DNA of 64,000 bases from Rhytidiadelphus loreus (GCA_947034895.1 OX344762.1:11537501-11601500); one strand, 5' to 3'; positions 1-13,222 are shown, numbered from the stretch's first letter. A program made the numbers and translations. The notes: generated by a model not told the origin, from the letters alone.

Positions 1-475
1 ACACTTAGCATACTATTTTTGAATTATTGAGTACAATACCATATGCCTAGCAATAAAGAGAATGAATTGAAAGCCTTACAATGCACAAATTTCCACCCAT
101 TGACTATTGATTGATTCTACAATTTTGTGCTTTTATCCCACATCCCAAGGCTGATCAGATTTAATGAAGGTCCAAATGAGTAAGTATAGAAATGAGCCAT
201 CCATTCAAAATTGGCCAACTCACACCATGGTACAGAAACTACATTAATCTTACTACACAATTAATGAACAACCAAAAAGTTGAACAAGAAAATTTCATTA
301 AGACCAAACATATTGTATAGTATAAGAAACCGTAGGCCATTTGGAGTTGCTATGAGTGTTTAAGGGTTAATATCCTTCTTTGGCACTTGAGTGTCAACCA
401 GTTAGCACAATTACATTAGTTTGTAGTCCATAGAGCTTACTTGGGCCTATCCATCTTCTACTCACTATAAGAGTC
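1..475. other. Intergenic, no gene seen
   Basis: AT-rich sequence with stop codons in all frames. No conserved protein fragment or RNA motif was recognised. Confidence 0.5.
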
Positions 476-645
476 CCATGTTTTAGATGACAAATTTTAG
501 GTGACATCTAATAGAACAACCTATGTTTTTATGTCAATAATAACGTCCAATGTAACATCAAGATGTTATTTTGTATGTTATTTTTGACATAAAAACATGG
601 ATTGTTACATTAGATGTCATCTAGAATTTGTCATCTTAAACATGG
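476..645. repeat. Fold-back MITE, family F
   Basis: The two halves are imperfect reverse complements. The left arm starts CCATGTTTTAGATGAC and the right arm ends GTCATCTTAAACATGG, and both carry the core TGTTTTTATGTCAA or its complement. The whole unit would fold into one long hairpin. Related sequence with the same core occurs near 35840-35935, 37560-37610 and 55031-55157, so this is a dispersed family. There is no coding capacity, and the superfamily is not determined. Confidence 0.7.
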
Positions 646-2054
646 AAAATAAATGGGTTTCTTATAGTAACTCCTCACTCCTACCCTAGTGGGTTGGTTG
701 TAAAACAAGGCTCAAATTTTGGACAGCAATTGGCAAGCATGTTTTGGAGGTCTCTACTTAGATGCTAGCCTTGTGGTGTGTTAAAATCAGGTTGCCGTGA
801 ACCAATCCTATCACTTGTCCCTGATTTTACTCTAGAGAAAAACATTGGAATTTTTTATTTGCCACCCATGATAAACATCTAGACATTTAGAATTCATATT
901 TGCAATCAAAGTCTCCAAATTAGTTAGGTGACGTGTAGATAATAAATTAATCAAGCACAAAATAGAGGGACTTTTTTTGACATGCACCCTTGGAATGACT
1001 TCATGAAGACAAGAGAGGGGATCCGTTCACCCCGACCTTAAAATATATGGTTATTGGCCAGTGGACACATGATTGAGCAGGTGAAAATATGGCCCAAACT
1101 GTCTAAGCATCCATTCTTGTCAAATAGACTTTTGTTGAAAGTGTAAACCAAAGTGCAATTAACTCATAAAGTTTATTGGATCAAAAATTAAAAAATACTC
1201 CCCAAATAGTCCAAAATAGTACCTTCTATAAATCAAAATTTATCCTCTTTTTAGAATTTATAACTAGAGGATCTCATGGTTGACTAGTACAAGGACCTTG
1301 CTTAGAAAAAAGTTGGGGTCTAAAAGTAGTGTCCATATGTGTGAGATATAACCAAGCAAAGAGCAATACAATGTTTTTTTCAAGGTTGCCCAAACCTTTG
1401 ACTTTGTTAAGCTTTTAAGCCCCATAACTCAAATTCTACTTTGCAAAAAGATCCAAAGACTTTAGATTTGAGTAGAGCCTTAAATTAGAAAGAAGTATGC
1501 AAATGTTCAAAGCAATGTAATGCTCTAGTCTACTTGCCCAAATTGAAGGTCAAAACAAAACAAAAACAACTTTTTAACCAACTATTGGATTTTTGTAAAA
1601 ATTAGATTCTCAAGAAGGTCATTTGATTTTCTTATCTATAAAAAATAGAGAGTGAAAAAACAAAATTTGATACTTTACTTTAAATGCCCCAAACACCCAA
1701 ATATCATTTTAGATTTAAAAGAGCTTCAGGGTTACGCGGTGTTTTGTACATATGCTAAAATTAGAATGCTCAAAAATACTATAAAAACTATTATTTTTTT
1801 CGTGTGGGGACCCCTGCTGGATTGCTTCTTTTGACGTTGCTGGGTCACCTTCACAAGTTAACACCCATAATACACCCATGGTACACCCATGGTCAAGTTA
1901 CCACCCATGGTCAAGGCAGGCAGTCACCTGCTGTTGTTTCAGTTGTTGAGGAGTGCCGCATGGGTCAACTGACCCAAGGGAAGGGGGAGGGCCCGACTGA
2001 CCCTCAGGAATCTTAAGGGTTAAGCATGAATAATGTGAATTACTAACTGACCGG
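646..2054. other. Intergenic with a short minisatellite
   Basis: No gene is recognised. Positions 1861-1916 hold about four imperfect copies of a 12-14 bp unit containing CACCCATGGTCA. AAGGGTTAA near 2014 resembles the end of the TTAA-bounded elements found elsewhere in the window, but no partner end was found. Confidence 0.45.
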
Positions 2055-2340
2055 TACACTAATAATGGTATACAGTGTTGGCAACACTAATTATGAAGTA
2101 CAACACTAAATGTGAACAATTTCATTAGTGTTACTAACACTAAATGTCAATATAGGCATTATTTGACAACTTTCTGAATTTTATTGGGATATAAATTTTT
2201 AACAAGACTTCATTTTTTGTTAAAGGTAATTTCATATTAGAAATGATCTCACAAGAGGTGGAAAGTAAAAATCTAAATGGGTCTGGTAAAAATTAGGTAA
2301 CACTATCTGTAACGTAACACTAAATACCATTATTAGTGTA
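2055..2340. mobile_element. MITE with TACACTAATAATGGTAT inverted ends
   Basis: A 17-bp perfect terminal inverted repeat, TACACTAATAATGGTAT, lies at 2055-2071 and its complement at 2324-2340. Subterminal ACACTAAATGT / AGTGTTA motifs recur inside. The 286-bp unit has no coding capacity. A related 308-bp element lies at 33083-33390. The outermost TA is either a TA target duplication or part of the repeat. CACTA-like ends with a 3-bp duplication do not fit the flanks. Confidence 0.75.
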
Positions 2341-5300
2341 GTGTAATACCGAGTCTAAGGTAAGGTAAGGGCAGGTAAGGTCCGGTCCCCCCATGCCACC
2401 CCTCCGTTAGGTTCGGCAGGCAGGCAGGGCAGCCAGGCCGGTCCTGGTAAGCTTGGTCAACTCGGTGGAGTGAAGCCAGGGTTCATCCCCTCCACAATGA
2501 ATGTTCTGTTTATACCCTACACGATCCAAAGCATTTTCCGAACATCCAAAAGCAACCAATGGAAGCGTTGCACACATTATGATTGGCATTGGGGCGCGCT
2601 GCATGCAAGGGGGCAGCTCCAGCGGTGCGGGATGGACGGCGGGACGGCAACCCCAACCCCAACCCCAACCCCACTCGACTGCCTGCCTGCGGGGAAGTCG
2701 TAAGTCGTAACTTAAGTCGTAAGTTAACTTAAGGGGACTGCTGCAGTACTGCACCTACCTACGTAATTGAGTGGGACTTGAGTGGGACTTGAGTTTGCAA
2801 AATTGGTCCCATCCATGAGTCAGAAATGTAAGCCATGGGAACATGATGTGGCCTTATTTCGAATTGAAAGCCCAGGGAACAATTTGATTTTTCAAATCAA
2901 TTCACCTGAAAAGTGGCAAGATTTTTTAATTATGTAACATTCAATAGCTTGAAGCAGCAGTAGTACTACGAAATGATGTAGAATGTTTCACACCCCATTA
3001 ATAACCAAAAGGGTATGTGTCAAAAATGTCAAAAAAAACAAAATAGAAATGATTAGGTAGGTCACAACTAACGTGAAGCCATCCAAAAGCATCCATGTAC
3101 TTATTTATGTACCCTAGACTTTAGTTAATGTGTCCCTTCAAATACTTACCTTTGCTTCACTAATGATGCATTTGAAGGACACATACTTAATTATGATTTG
3201 CTAACTATTGATTTTTGCAGATTTCAGTTTAGGGTCCACCTATGTGTCAGTTTCAATGGTTTAGGGAGACATTGCTTTGAAAAATCATAGAAATTACATA
3301 CCATGTCCAAAAGATCTTTTTTATTTTTATTTATCATTATTCATGATTTTCACTTGCTAATACTACAAAATATCATCTGAAGGGTAAAATTGTCTCCAAC
3401 TATGCTTGAATTGTTTATATTGATGGTTTTGGGTGCTTCCACCTTACACACTAGAGGGTAGCTAAATATATTAATTAGTAATGAACTATTATTAGTCATG
3501 GATATAACTTGAAGGAAGATATACTAAATAAATTTGTCATTGCTAGATTTCGTTGTTTAAATAACTGTATACAAATAGGAAGAAGTAAATGACCCTTGGG
3601 TGATTGGGCTATCATGAAATCATGCATGACCCAAGGACATTTTCTCTTTGAGCTATTGAATGCTATATAATTTGAAGTCCTTGATGAACATTATCTTCTT
3701 TTGCAATTGCTAATCTATTGTGAACTTCTCTCCAAAATGTGCAATGGTAAAACTTTGGAAAAACATGAAAAATGTCGAGTTCAGCTTAATCTTTAAAGCT
3801 GCTACAAAACTTCATGTTTTAAACAACAAATGGATGCAAATATATTCTAGGTGCACAAAATCATCATTTTTTATCCACCTAAACTATTTGTAGATTCTTA
3901 TATTACATTTGTATAATATAAATTTCATATTTTCTCTTTTCAAATATTGTATAGTTCAAGCTTGGATACAAGTATGTTTGACCTCAAATGAGTAAGGTTT
4001 CAATTTCATAAAAAATGCCCTTCAAAAAAGACTTGAAATATATTAAATCACCATAATTAAAACTTAATGTTTTGAACTCTAAGAAATAAATTTCATGTGG
4101 AACTACAAATACTCAATTTGTAATTGATTTTAGTGGGAAAAACATTGGTTAGTGTAAAAATTAATTTAATTGTGTGGATATGATCTATAGATCATATTTC
4201 ACAACTTTTGTTTGAAAGTCATCATTCAATTATTATTCTAAGTTGCATTCCATGGTACATCTTTACAAATTTTAGAAACTAGATTGTCCCTAATCTTTAC
4301 CCCCTAGATGCCCTATCAACAATTTTATGTTTATGCTTGTTGTCTAAGTGTTTTCAACAATTTTTTCTTTACTTTTCAAGAATTTAATTTTTTCTATGCA
4401 AACTAGATCCAAGATTGTCTTCCTATTTTTACATTAAAAACTAAGATCACTATAGTCAAATAATCTTTCAAGAAAAATAGCTCAAAATGTTTAATATTTC
4501 CTTCATTTTTTAATGTTTATTTTTTAATATAAGTATTGATGTTTTCATTACTAAATCTTATGCTATTTTTGACAAATCAATTGAAATACAATTTTGACCA
4601 TTTATTGACTTGTTTGAATATTAAAGATAGAAATTGAATTTCTGGTGAATTTTTGAAGTTCATTTGAAGAAAATCTATGTGCAATTTATATTTTTGACAA
4701 TACAAATATTTCATATTCTTTATATGCATGATGTTGTCTCATTTGATGTAAACTTTAAAAAAGTTATGGAACTTATCTTTATAGCACATTTGTATTTTGT
4801 CCAAAATCCTTGGAATCTTTAGAGGTTATGGGATTCACATAGTTTAGAACCATTTTGTCACATTAGATTATTTTTACATTGGAAATCCTCTTTTGCCCAA
4901 GCAGAAGAGGATTGATCTTTTGCTCTTGCTTTGATCACCAATCTCACTTGATTTGCTTGCAACCTTGATTATTTTTTCCCCCTTTTGCACTTCATAACAT
5001 TGTTAACCAATTCTAATAAGAGGTGTTACTTTTGGCATGTCTTGAAATGGAGGACACCCTTCAATTTCATTGGCCCATGCCTTCAAATAGGATATTATAT
5101 AATATAACTAAAGGCCCCTTGGTATATGAGGGAGCATTGTAACTTCCCTCCCCCCTCACATTCATAAGGAAAAGGATAAGTTTATAAATAATGATACGTT
5201 GAATTGAATGTTATTGATTTTTTAAATAAAAAACTTAGAACAAGGGATGGAGAGAAGTGCAATTATACTAATTTGTTCTATTAGGAGGAGATAAATTATG

Positions 5301-5930
5301 GTTACGTAGAAAATTAATGTAATCACAATTTTTTTATACAAATTGGTGAAATCAATCATTTTTTACCTAGACTGATAAATGGTGTGACTATGGTAAATTA
5401 GTGTCACACACAATAATAAAACAAATTAATATAGTCGTACATGACCCAATTCATTTTCATAATAAACTGCCCACTTCAAAATGAAAAAACATAGGTAAAT
5501 TATTATCTCCACTCCAAAAAAGTTACTATTTCATATAAAAATGAATTGAATAGCTAAAGCATGTAAGTAAATAACCAATTGACAACAATAACTTTAGATT
5601 TTGGATACTCAATTAAGCTCAAAATTTCTCCATGGATGTTGGGTTGGAACTTGGAAGAAGTACCTTGAATTTGTATTAAGATAACAACACCTTATTGTGA
5701 CATGTTTGTAAAACCATCCCAATCTAGATTCTTGCTTAAAATGTGCCTAAGGTTGATTCTAAGTATATCTATTATTAGAACTTTTGAAAATTCATAAATT
5801 ATTCACAAGGAGTCCAAAAGAATGAATTGTAAGAAAATCTAGAAACCTCTTGAAACTACCAGTGAAACTCAACAATAAATCTCTAGTAAGAACCATGCTC
5901 ATAAATTCCGTGGGACGCATTTAGGAGTTG
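2341..5930. other. Intergenic; GC-rich microsatellites, then AT-rich DNA
   Basis: Positions 2341-2760 are GC-rich low-complexity DNA: GGCAGGCAGG runs near 2415, (AACCCC)n at 2649-2673, and repeats of AAGTCGTAA near 2700. The rest is AT-rich with no recognisable coding or RNA signal. Short ORFs over 2407-2754 on both strands follow the microsatellites and resemble no known protein. Confidence 0.5.
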
Positions 5931-6936
5931 TTTCGCATGTTGTTACCTTATTAAGTTAGAAAGTTAGAGTGGGGTTTCACGGTGCGCTGCACCGAAGTGA
6001 GAATGGAAGATGCCGAAGGGAAGGGATGAGTAGACGCGGCCACTAGTTAGTCCGCCCGGCGAGAATCCCCAATCGGTAGATCTCACCGCAACTCGCATCT
6101 CGGGGCGGGTGAGGCGGAGCCGAGACAGCGACCCTTGGCCCCTTAATCCCGTCGCTAATCCCAGGGCTACCCCTGGGCTAATGATGATTACGGACCTGCG
6201 CCTTATCTACACCGTGCGTAGATGTGGAATTCGGCACGGACGCCGGGCCTGGTGAGCTCCGGACTCCGGAGGTGGTGGCTGTTGTGTTGTCAGGGAGCTA
6301 TGTAACTGGAGTGAGTATATTGCCGTGAGAAGGCGGGAGGATTGTGTGCTGGTGTTGGCGATGGTTGGGAGACGAAGATTCGTTTGTGCTGGAAGCGATT
6401 GCAGCGCTGACAAAGCAAGCTGCCTGTAGGAACTGCGCCATTGGTGTTTTTTCTGGCAGTTGTTTGGAAGTTTTCTGGACGTTTTCTGGGGAGTTGGAGT
6501 GGAAGATCGAGGCGGCCGGAGGGAGCCTGCGGGCTGGCTGCGGGTCTGTTGGTAGCAGAGGACTCCAGGGAGGGACGGAGGGACGGAGGGAGGCATTGAA
6601 TTGCGTGCACACTGTGGACGGCAGGCGGTCAAGTGTGATTTCGCGGTTGCCGCGTTGGTTCGGGAGGTGCACAGACAGCGCGAGTCTGCGGAAGGAGTGG
6701 CTGGCTGGTTTACGGCCTGGCAAGCGTTCTGTGTGAACTGTGAAGTCAATCATCGTGACATGCTGTCTGAATGCACTGTTGTGCCACATAGCGCCGGGAC
6801 TGCCTGATCTTTGACGTCCTCTGACGAGCGCTTCTGACGGCACTGACGTGACGAGACGAGACGAGACGAGCGTGCTCGTGCTCTCGGTGGTCGGCCTCGC
6901 CGTTTTCAGTCGACGCTTCGACTGGGATCGAGGGAG
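5931..6936 (+). promoter_or_regulatory. GC-rich promoter region of the TPP gene
   Basis: Base composition changes abruptly from AT-rich to GC- and CpG-rich at about 5930 and stays so to the TATA box at 6937. It contains a palindrome CCCAGGG-CTAC-CCCTGGG near 6160, a GGGACGGAGGGACGGAGG run near 6573 and an ACGAG pentamer array. Several long overlapping ORFs on both strands look like a composition effect, since none resembles a known protein. The segment is inferred to be the promoter from its position and from the TATA box. Confidence 0.55.
6851..6870. repeat. (ACGAG)4 microsatellite
   Basis: Four perfect tandem copies of ACGAG sit about 70 bp upstream of the TPP TATA box. GACGAGACGAG also occurs near 26268 and 53420, close to other genes, so the pentamer may simply be common in local GC-rich DNA. 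Confidence 0.8.
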
Positions 6937-6944
6937 TATATAAA
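6937..6944 (+). promoter_or_regulatory. TATA box of the TPP gene
   Basis: TATATAAA lies in GC-rich context at the end of the promoter region. By the usual spacing, transcription would start near 6965-6975. It is the only strong TATA box in the GC-rich block. Confidence 0.6.
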
Positions 6945-6969
6945 GACGTTAGCCAGGTTGAGATCGACT

Positions 6970-8401
6970 CATTGTAGCCCTCCTTCTTTCTCTGCGTAAA
7001 TTGCGAGGTGCTCTGCGCTTCGTGGACCTGGCGTTTCTCTGGTTCAGTCGAGTGAGTGGGGAAGGAGTGAGGCAGTTCGTTCGTTTAAGTTGAATCCCCG
7101 CGTTCTCGCCTGCGTATGTTGTTCTCTGCGATCTGCACAATTGTGTGTCACCTCTCGGCCTCAGGGGTTTGCGATTTTTGGACTCAGCATTCTGTGCGTT
7201 GGTAGGTACTTTTCTTGATCTGTGCTGTGAAGTCCTACGTCTCCACCCCGGCGTACCTTAGTCATGAAATAGTAAGTGAAGCAACTACGTTCTCTTCATT
7301 CTCCTCGGTTTAGGATTGTCTCACAGGATTCGTCGAGTATAGATTACTCTTTGAGTATGAGAGTGGAGGAAATACAATGCCTGAGAAAAATAAAGATTTG
7401 GAATCTGTAGCCGTGCTGATACAGTTTTCCAGGTCGTCCGTGCAGGAGTTCCTCTCAGTTACTGTTGCAACCATTGATCGGATAGTGTATTTTTCGCGAA
7501 GTATTTAGGATGTGAATTTCATCTACGGTGCCGTAGTGGTATCATGTCTGCTAGTTTTTATCACGAGGCTCATCTCCGGGACGTAGCGCTGACTCTTTAT
7601 GTTTACTGTTCTTATTTCTCTGTAAGTGTTGCTGAGTTTCTGGTAGCGGAGAAGTTCGAATGCATGCCTTTTAAGAAATTGTTCGAAGTCGGTACTAAAT
7701 TTAATACCTCCTGATGTTTTAAAAATGGTTCCCTGAGAGAAAGGTCTTGTGGATATTCAAGATCTGAAAATTTCTCTTGACAATTCGATGACACTTAGTT
7801 GTGGTATTCTGAAATTTTATTTCCATTCATGGCAGATTCTTCTTGTGCCTTGTAAGTTAGTGGTGCCTTTGAAAAAGGAATGTGACTGTCAAGGAGACAC
7901 GTGGTGTCTTCTTTTTCCTCCCCTTTTTTTTCCTTTGAATATTTTTCCCCCATTCACGGTTGAAGGAGCACATGTTGTGATGACCCTCCCCTGACCATAC
8001 ATTTCTTGTCTGTGCTACAGTTTCCCGTCTGGTGCTTGGAGATCTGAGGACTGACATCCGCGACCAATTTTATTAAGATAGTCCAGTTCTTGGCCGTAGT
8101 ATTTCACTAAGAACGGCATCTTTGCCTGTACTGATTCTGCTCTGCAAGTCAATGATTCAGCAGTTCCTTGTCTGTCTGCGTTGCGTGCCTGCGCATCTTC
8201 TGCATACCTCTCCATTGACAGGGGTTAGTGTGTCATCTACGGACAAGCGAGAGTGTCGCTATGCAGAGCGGTGAGAGTTAATATTTTCCTTCTGAGAACT
8301 TTCTGATTATATCTAGTTAGGTAGTCGGGAGCGAAGCAGTGGTAGTGAGCTGCACAGTTTGTCCGGGCACTCTGTATTTTTTTTTGGAGCGGAAGGCGAC
8401 C
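6970..8401 (+). other. Probable 5' leader of TPP, likely with intron(s)
   Basis: No protein family is recognised between the TATA box and the TPP start codon. The 1.4-kb length and several upstream ATGs make it likely that part is removed as a leader intron. GGTAGGTAC near 7201 is a plausible donor and GTGCTACAG near 8020 a plausible acceptor. The exact leader needs transcript data. Confidence 0.4.
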
Positions 8402-11400
8402 ATGGTCCTCAATGTGAGCGAGGTTAGCGGTAGCCTGGATAGATACCACGGTGATTTCGAAGGCTCGGAAGGGTTGCTACGAGCAAGCATTTCCAATTTA
8501 GGGGAGAGCTTCGTCGGAGGTATGGCGGTACGATCCAAGCGTTCAGCAGTGTGTTCTGAGTCTGCATCCCCTTCTTGCGGGTCCACATCTTTACATCCCC
8601 ATCAAATGTCTTCTATAATGTCCACGTCACCTTCAAAGTCATCGGTTCTGAATTCGAGCTCAAAGCCAATTCCCGTAGCCCTGCCGAAGAAGCACAACCC
8701 TTACTCCGACAAGGGTCAATTCCATACATGGATCGATGCAATGAGGGCTCAATCGCCCCCTCATACTCATTCGCTTCGCGGAGATACTCCTGAAGCTTAT
8801 GATTTGGAAGCTGCTCATTATAAATCCTGGCTTGTAAGCACCTTCGCGCTTAATTGCCGTCATAGCTATTTTCTCGTCTAGAAGCACTGATTTGGGTTGA
8901 CAAATTGTTGGCTTGGTCATTTTGGTTTTGTCCCTTTGAGATGTGTTACTTTTATCGTCTAACCTTTTTGCCCCTGCTTATGAATGTTGAATAGTATATC
9001 TTTCGAAGCTAATGGGTGCTTAAATTGATATCTTCTACCGTAGGATCGACATCCCTCGGCTCTGAATTCGTTGGACAGAGTGATGAAAAACTCTCAGAAG
9101 AAGCAGATTGTGGTTTTCCTCGACTATGACGGAACTCTTTCCCCTATTGTGGAGGACCCTGAACGGGCGTACATGTCAGCTGAGGTTAGTTCATCTTGGA
9201 AGTATTCTGGATGGGATTTGGAAAGAATTGACGCTGTGGCCCATTTACTCAATCGCTTGTGCTTCTGAAAATTCTCACGCTTACACAGCGAATTATTAAG
9301 TAATGATAAGTAGACCAGTGGATAGAAGAGCACGTTCTCTTTTGAACAGAAGAGAACTTCACTAGATCAGTGATTTTAGTATGACAATGTGATCGAATCT
9401 AAGTATTTGTTTGACATGGTCATCAGATGCGGGCGACTGTGAAGGAAGTGGCTTCTTGTTTTCCAACTGCAGTGATCAGTGGGAGATCTCGTCCCAAGGT
9501 ATTTATGTCATTTTTTCTGTGTTCTGCCTCTCCTTGTTGTACCACATGCTCGTGTAAGAGCATGGACGTGATTTTTCACATGCGTTGTACTTTGTTGTAT
9601 GTAGTTATTAAGGTATCATGAAAGGATTCGCAGGGTTGAGTTATATTGGATCTGAGTAATGCTCCCGATAATGACGCACTGACAATTCCTTTGTATCTGG
9701 AGCAGGTGTATGAGTTTGTGCAATTAGCCGAACTTTATTATGCTGGAAGTCACGGGATGGATATCATGGGACCTGCAAAGAGTTCCGATGGTTTCCGAGT
9801 GAAGGGAACCAAATGCAGAGATAAAAAGGTACTTCTACTTCTTTATGACGTTGAACCAGGCCTCGTTCTGAGAAACTCAGCGATGTCTCATCAATAATTT
9901 TATTTTCAAGGTTTTAGATTTTCATTTTGAAAATTTTACATTCTCCACCTCTAACTTTATTTCCCGTTTTTTGCAGGGAAATGATGTTGTTTTATTTCAG
10001 CCGGCTAGCGAATATCTGCCCTTGATCAACAAGGTATTTTTGATGCTCCACTTTGCGAACCTCTGTATTTTAAAATGGTTACCATGTGTAGATGGATATT
10101 CTATGCTTAAAAGACAATTATTGCATTTACTTTTATAACTGTCAGGTGTTCTACGGAGGCTTAACTTATTTGTTGGGACGTTTTTTCAGGTAACTACTGC
10201 TTTGCTTGAAAGTACGAAAGTGATCAAGGGTGCTAAGGTGGAAAACAACAAATTTTGTGTGTCAGTCCACTTCCGGAGAGTGAAAGAGGAGGTATGTCGG
10301 AGTGTTTGACTCTCAGTATTATATCGTTGTTGAATTTCATGAATGTAATCTCTTAGTTGTGCTATTGCATCGGTGCTTATTGGAATATGTGAAGCTTTGA
10401 CCCAGCGAATCGTACTCGTAAATGTATTCTCAATTTGGAAGATCTTGTTTTGATTGTGGTGCAGCTTTGGGAGGCGCTTGCAGAGCGTGTGGGAAATGTT
10501 TTGAAAGATTATCCGACTTTAAGCTTGACGCACGGTAGAAAGGTAGGTACTTTTGCAGTTCTGAAATTTTAGCATGTATGTTTGTTGAACATACTCATTC
10601 TTTCCACTAAGACATCTCCTGTGTCTTCAACAGGTTTTGGAGGTTCGTCCATCCATTGCGTGGGACAAGGGCAGAGCTGTCGACTTTCTTCTCAAGTCTC
10701 TGGGTGAGGACCCGTATTAATTTTTACGATAGCAGTTTGCATCTCGTTTTGGCCGAATTATGATGCTGCGTGCAATAGAGATCCTTTCTGACTCGTCTCT
10801 TCAATTTTCAGGTTTCAAAGACACGAGCGATGTGATTCCTCTGTATCTTGGAGATGACAAGACTGACGAGGATGCTTTCAAGGTAGGCGCCATCTCGTAT
10901 TCTACCCTTTTTAAATTGTTAAATGGTCCTCATCTGTAAGTCGTACTGGTGGAAAGTTTAGGATCCGGGAGTTAAAGGTAGCTTGTATTGTTCTTATCTT
11001 GAAATTAGATATCAATGAGTATTTTACGTCATCTTTATTGTAAGATCACAAAGGTATTCATAAAGGCATGTTGCCATTTTCACTCTTGACACTTCTTGAT
11101 GACTTCGTTTGTCAGATGGTCAATGAAACGAAGCACGGTTGCAGTATTTTGGTATCTTCTGTTCCGAAACGAACTGCAGCAAAGTTCTCCCTTCAGGACC
11201 CATCAGAGGTATTTGTTGTCTCCATGCCAAAGAAAAAATTCGATTTTCTCTTAACGAAACCGCATTAAGACAAGTGGCTTATGGTATTTACTTTATGCTG
11301 CGACTTTGCAGGTTATGGAGTTTTTGCGCAGGCTCGTGCACTGGAAGCAGTGGGGATTTGAAGACCGAAGCAGCGTGCCCGTGGGTGTGCCTTCGATACC

Positions 11401-11404
11401 ATAA
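8402..11404 (+). CDS. TPP: Trehalose-6-phosphate phosphatase (11 exons)
   Basis: Hydrolyses trehalose 6-phosphate to trehalose, the last step of trehalose synthesis, and so lowers the T6P sugar signal. Exons: 8402-8833, 9044-9184, 9427-9498, 9706-9828, 9977-10033, 10190-10291, 10465-10542, 10634-10703, 10812-10882, 11116-11208, 11312-11404. All introns are GT-AG and the joined frame is open for 443 codons. The HAD motifs are complete: DYDGTLSP (nucleophile D171, acid/base D173), SGR at 209-211, GSHGMD at 229-234, WDKG at 345-348 and [10 protein letters not shown] at 372-381. Residues 1-144 form the usual variable N-terminal part, Ser-rich, with no clear signal peptide. The start ATG lies in GACCATGG. 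An upstream in-frame ATG at 8339 is in a weaker context and adds a stretch unlike the family. Length is typical for a plant TPP without a synthase domain. No truncation is seen. Confidence 0.95.
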
Positions 11405-12592
11405 GTCCATCAAATCTTCCCGGCTAAACTTTGCTTTCTTCCCCCCCGTGTATACAGCCACCTATTATGGTCACAATGACCTTGAAATGCTCCCACTTAG
11501 TCGCAATGTCTATCTGTAAAAATATCACGCCCGTTCAACCCACCGTTAATCGAGCTCGTGGTTCTAAACCCTGTACTCCACTATCACCGATTATCACCCG
11601 AATTGAAGCCTTAGCAATCCAGGTCCCAAACGACGAAGAATTGAACACCGTTCGAGGCATAGCACAAGAAACTCCGGGGGTTGACGCAGCAGTGACATAA
11701 TTAAAATTGGCGGAAATGAGTGGGAGCGGAAGTGGCGTGTCGCAGGCAAGTTTCTGTAACATTAATCGGATGGATCGTTATGCTGGTGAGGATCAAACCG
11801 AGGAAGATTGATTCAGATCAAGCAAAAACATATATAAATATATATGAAGTATATCCATATATCTGGCGATCTGGAGGGAAGTCGTCACGAATATTATTCT
11901 TAGCCCGACATTGAGGCTTAAATTTGCTTTTGACATATTATTTTGTCGCAAATGTGACGGTAACTGAAGTATCCGTATTAGAGGTCTCTGCATTCAAGCG
12001 AGACGTTTTGGGAGAGTCCTTATATCTATAAGATATATATCCGACCGTTAGTTCAATTTTTGCCACCCACTGACCACTCTTCTACTCCTGACCTGTAGGC
12101 TCTCGAACTATAGTTTCCGAGTGTGATCATATTCCCGAAGTTTTTGCGCCTAATTCTTTTGAGACCACTCTTCCTCACCTTAGCTCCAAGTACATTACCT
12201 GTTAATGATCTCCGTTTATGTGAAATATCAGCATATTTGACATTGAGAGTAGATGCTCGAAGGGAACAGGAAACTGTTGTAAAGCCTTGCCTTGCCTATT
12301 AATTAAATAAGTGCATCAAATGCTCTTGGTCAATTGAGGACAAGCTCTACGTTGAGTTTCTCTTGCTTTGCGCTCACAGTCGGTTTTGGTTTTAGCAACA
12401 TATTTTGAGTCCTCGTTCCGTGCTCGACTTCTCCCCTTATGGTTGTGTAACGCTCACGTACAGTAAATTCACTTTCTGTCTGGTCAAAAGCATTGGAGGA
12501 GTGTCATGACTTGGTTTCTTTTACATATTCTGTGGGCTTGAGATGGATGGATGGTGATGAACTGGTGATGGAAGCATCACTAACTTGTTCTC
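11405..12592. other. TPP 3' flank and intergenic DNA
   Basis: The first few hundred bases are presumably 3' UTR. No certain polyadenylation site was picked. Overlapping ORFs at 11431-11762 on both strands resemble nothing known. An AT run of TATATA type lies near 11830-11860. Confidence 0.4.
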
Positions 12593-13222
12593 TTAGAGCA
12601 TCACCACCCATCTTGCAAAATGGGGGGCTATCGACTTTGCAAGCTGAGTTGAAATGGACTACCACAACCATAATTGGTTGTTGAATTTTCAATGCTAACA
12701 TGGCACTATCCCATTGGCAACCCATCACCATTGCCATTACAAGTTGCAACTCATAACCTTCTTTCCTTTCAACTTGCTTCCTGCACCCTTGGATCATGAA
12801 GATCCAAGGTTGTGATTGAAAAATGTACAACCAATTGTGTACAATAAACTATTCGCCGCTAGCGCAATTCATTGGTTATCTAATACTTAACTTGAGCAAA
12901 TTGGGAGGTAAAAAATAAAAAAAGATATTGGTATGTCAAGTTGTAAAAATGCAATCATATGCCATTCTCGGAGGTTCTCAAAATTTGGAAGTTTTTGTCT
13001 AAGCTACTGAAAAGGAACTAAAATTTAGAAAAAAAAATTGAATAGGCTAGTTCAACTAGAAAAATGCCAAAGGCTAGGATAGGATAATTTAGAAAAAGGT
13101 TGAAACTCCAAAAATTACTGAACATTTTGAGCAATTCAATTTTTTTCAAAGTAGTCATATATTATAGGAACCCGTATAGGACGTAGCCCTCCATGTTGAA
13201 GGTAGTCACCAAAATGCTCTAA
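12593..13222. repeat. Candidate MITE with TTAGAGCAT ends (weak)
   Basis: TTAGAGCATCACC at 12593 is mirrored by ATGCTCTAA ending at 13222, a 9-bp inverted repeat 630 bp apart. GAGCATC-type ends are common in plant Tourist-like and hAT-like MITEs. No matching target duplication is visible, so this is tentative. The right end could instead belong to the Harbinger remnant that follows. Confidence 0.3.

Noticed and set aside
2649..2673. Telomere-like (AACCCC)n run
   Set aside because: Only about four units and not the plant telomere unit CCCTAAA. Treated as a microsatellite.
2407..2754. 115-codon minus-strand ORF and two plus-strand ORFs
   Set aside because: They translate GC-rich microsatellites; (AACCCC)n gives repeated Gly-Trp or Pro-Thr. 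No homology signal.
6207..6843. Four long overlapping ORFs on both strands upstream of TPP
   Set aside because: They lie in a CpG-rich block with few stop codons by composition, overlap one another in several frames and resemble no protein family. The block is better explained as promoter.
8339..8401. Upstream in-frame ATG extending the TPP N-terminus by 21 residues
   Set aside because: The added residues are Cys/Phe-rich and unlike plant TPPs. The ATG at 8402 has a better context (GACCATGG).
12504..12830. 108-codon minus-strand ORF
   Set aside because: It overlaps the candidate TTAGAGCAT-ended repeat and resembles no known protein.
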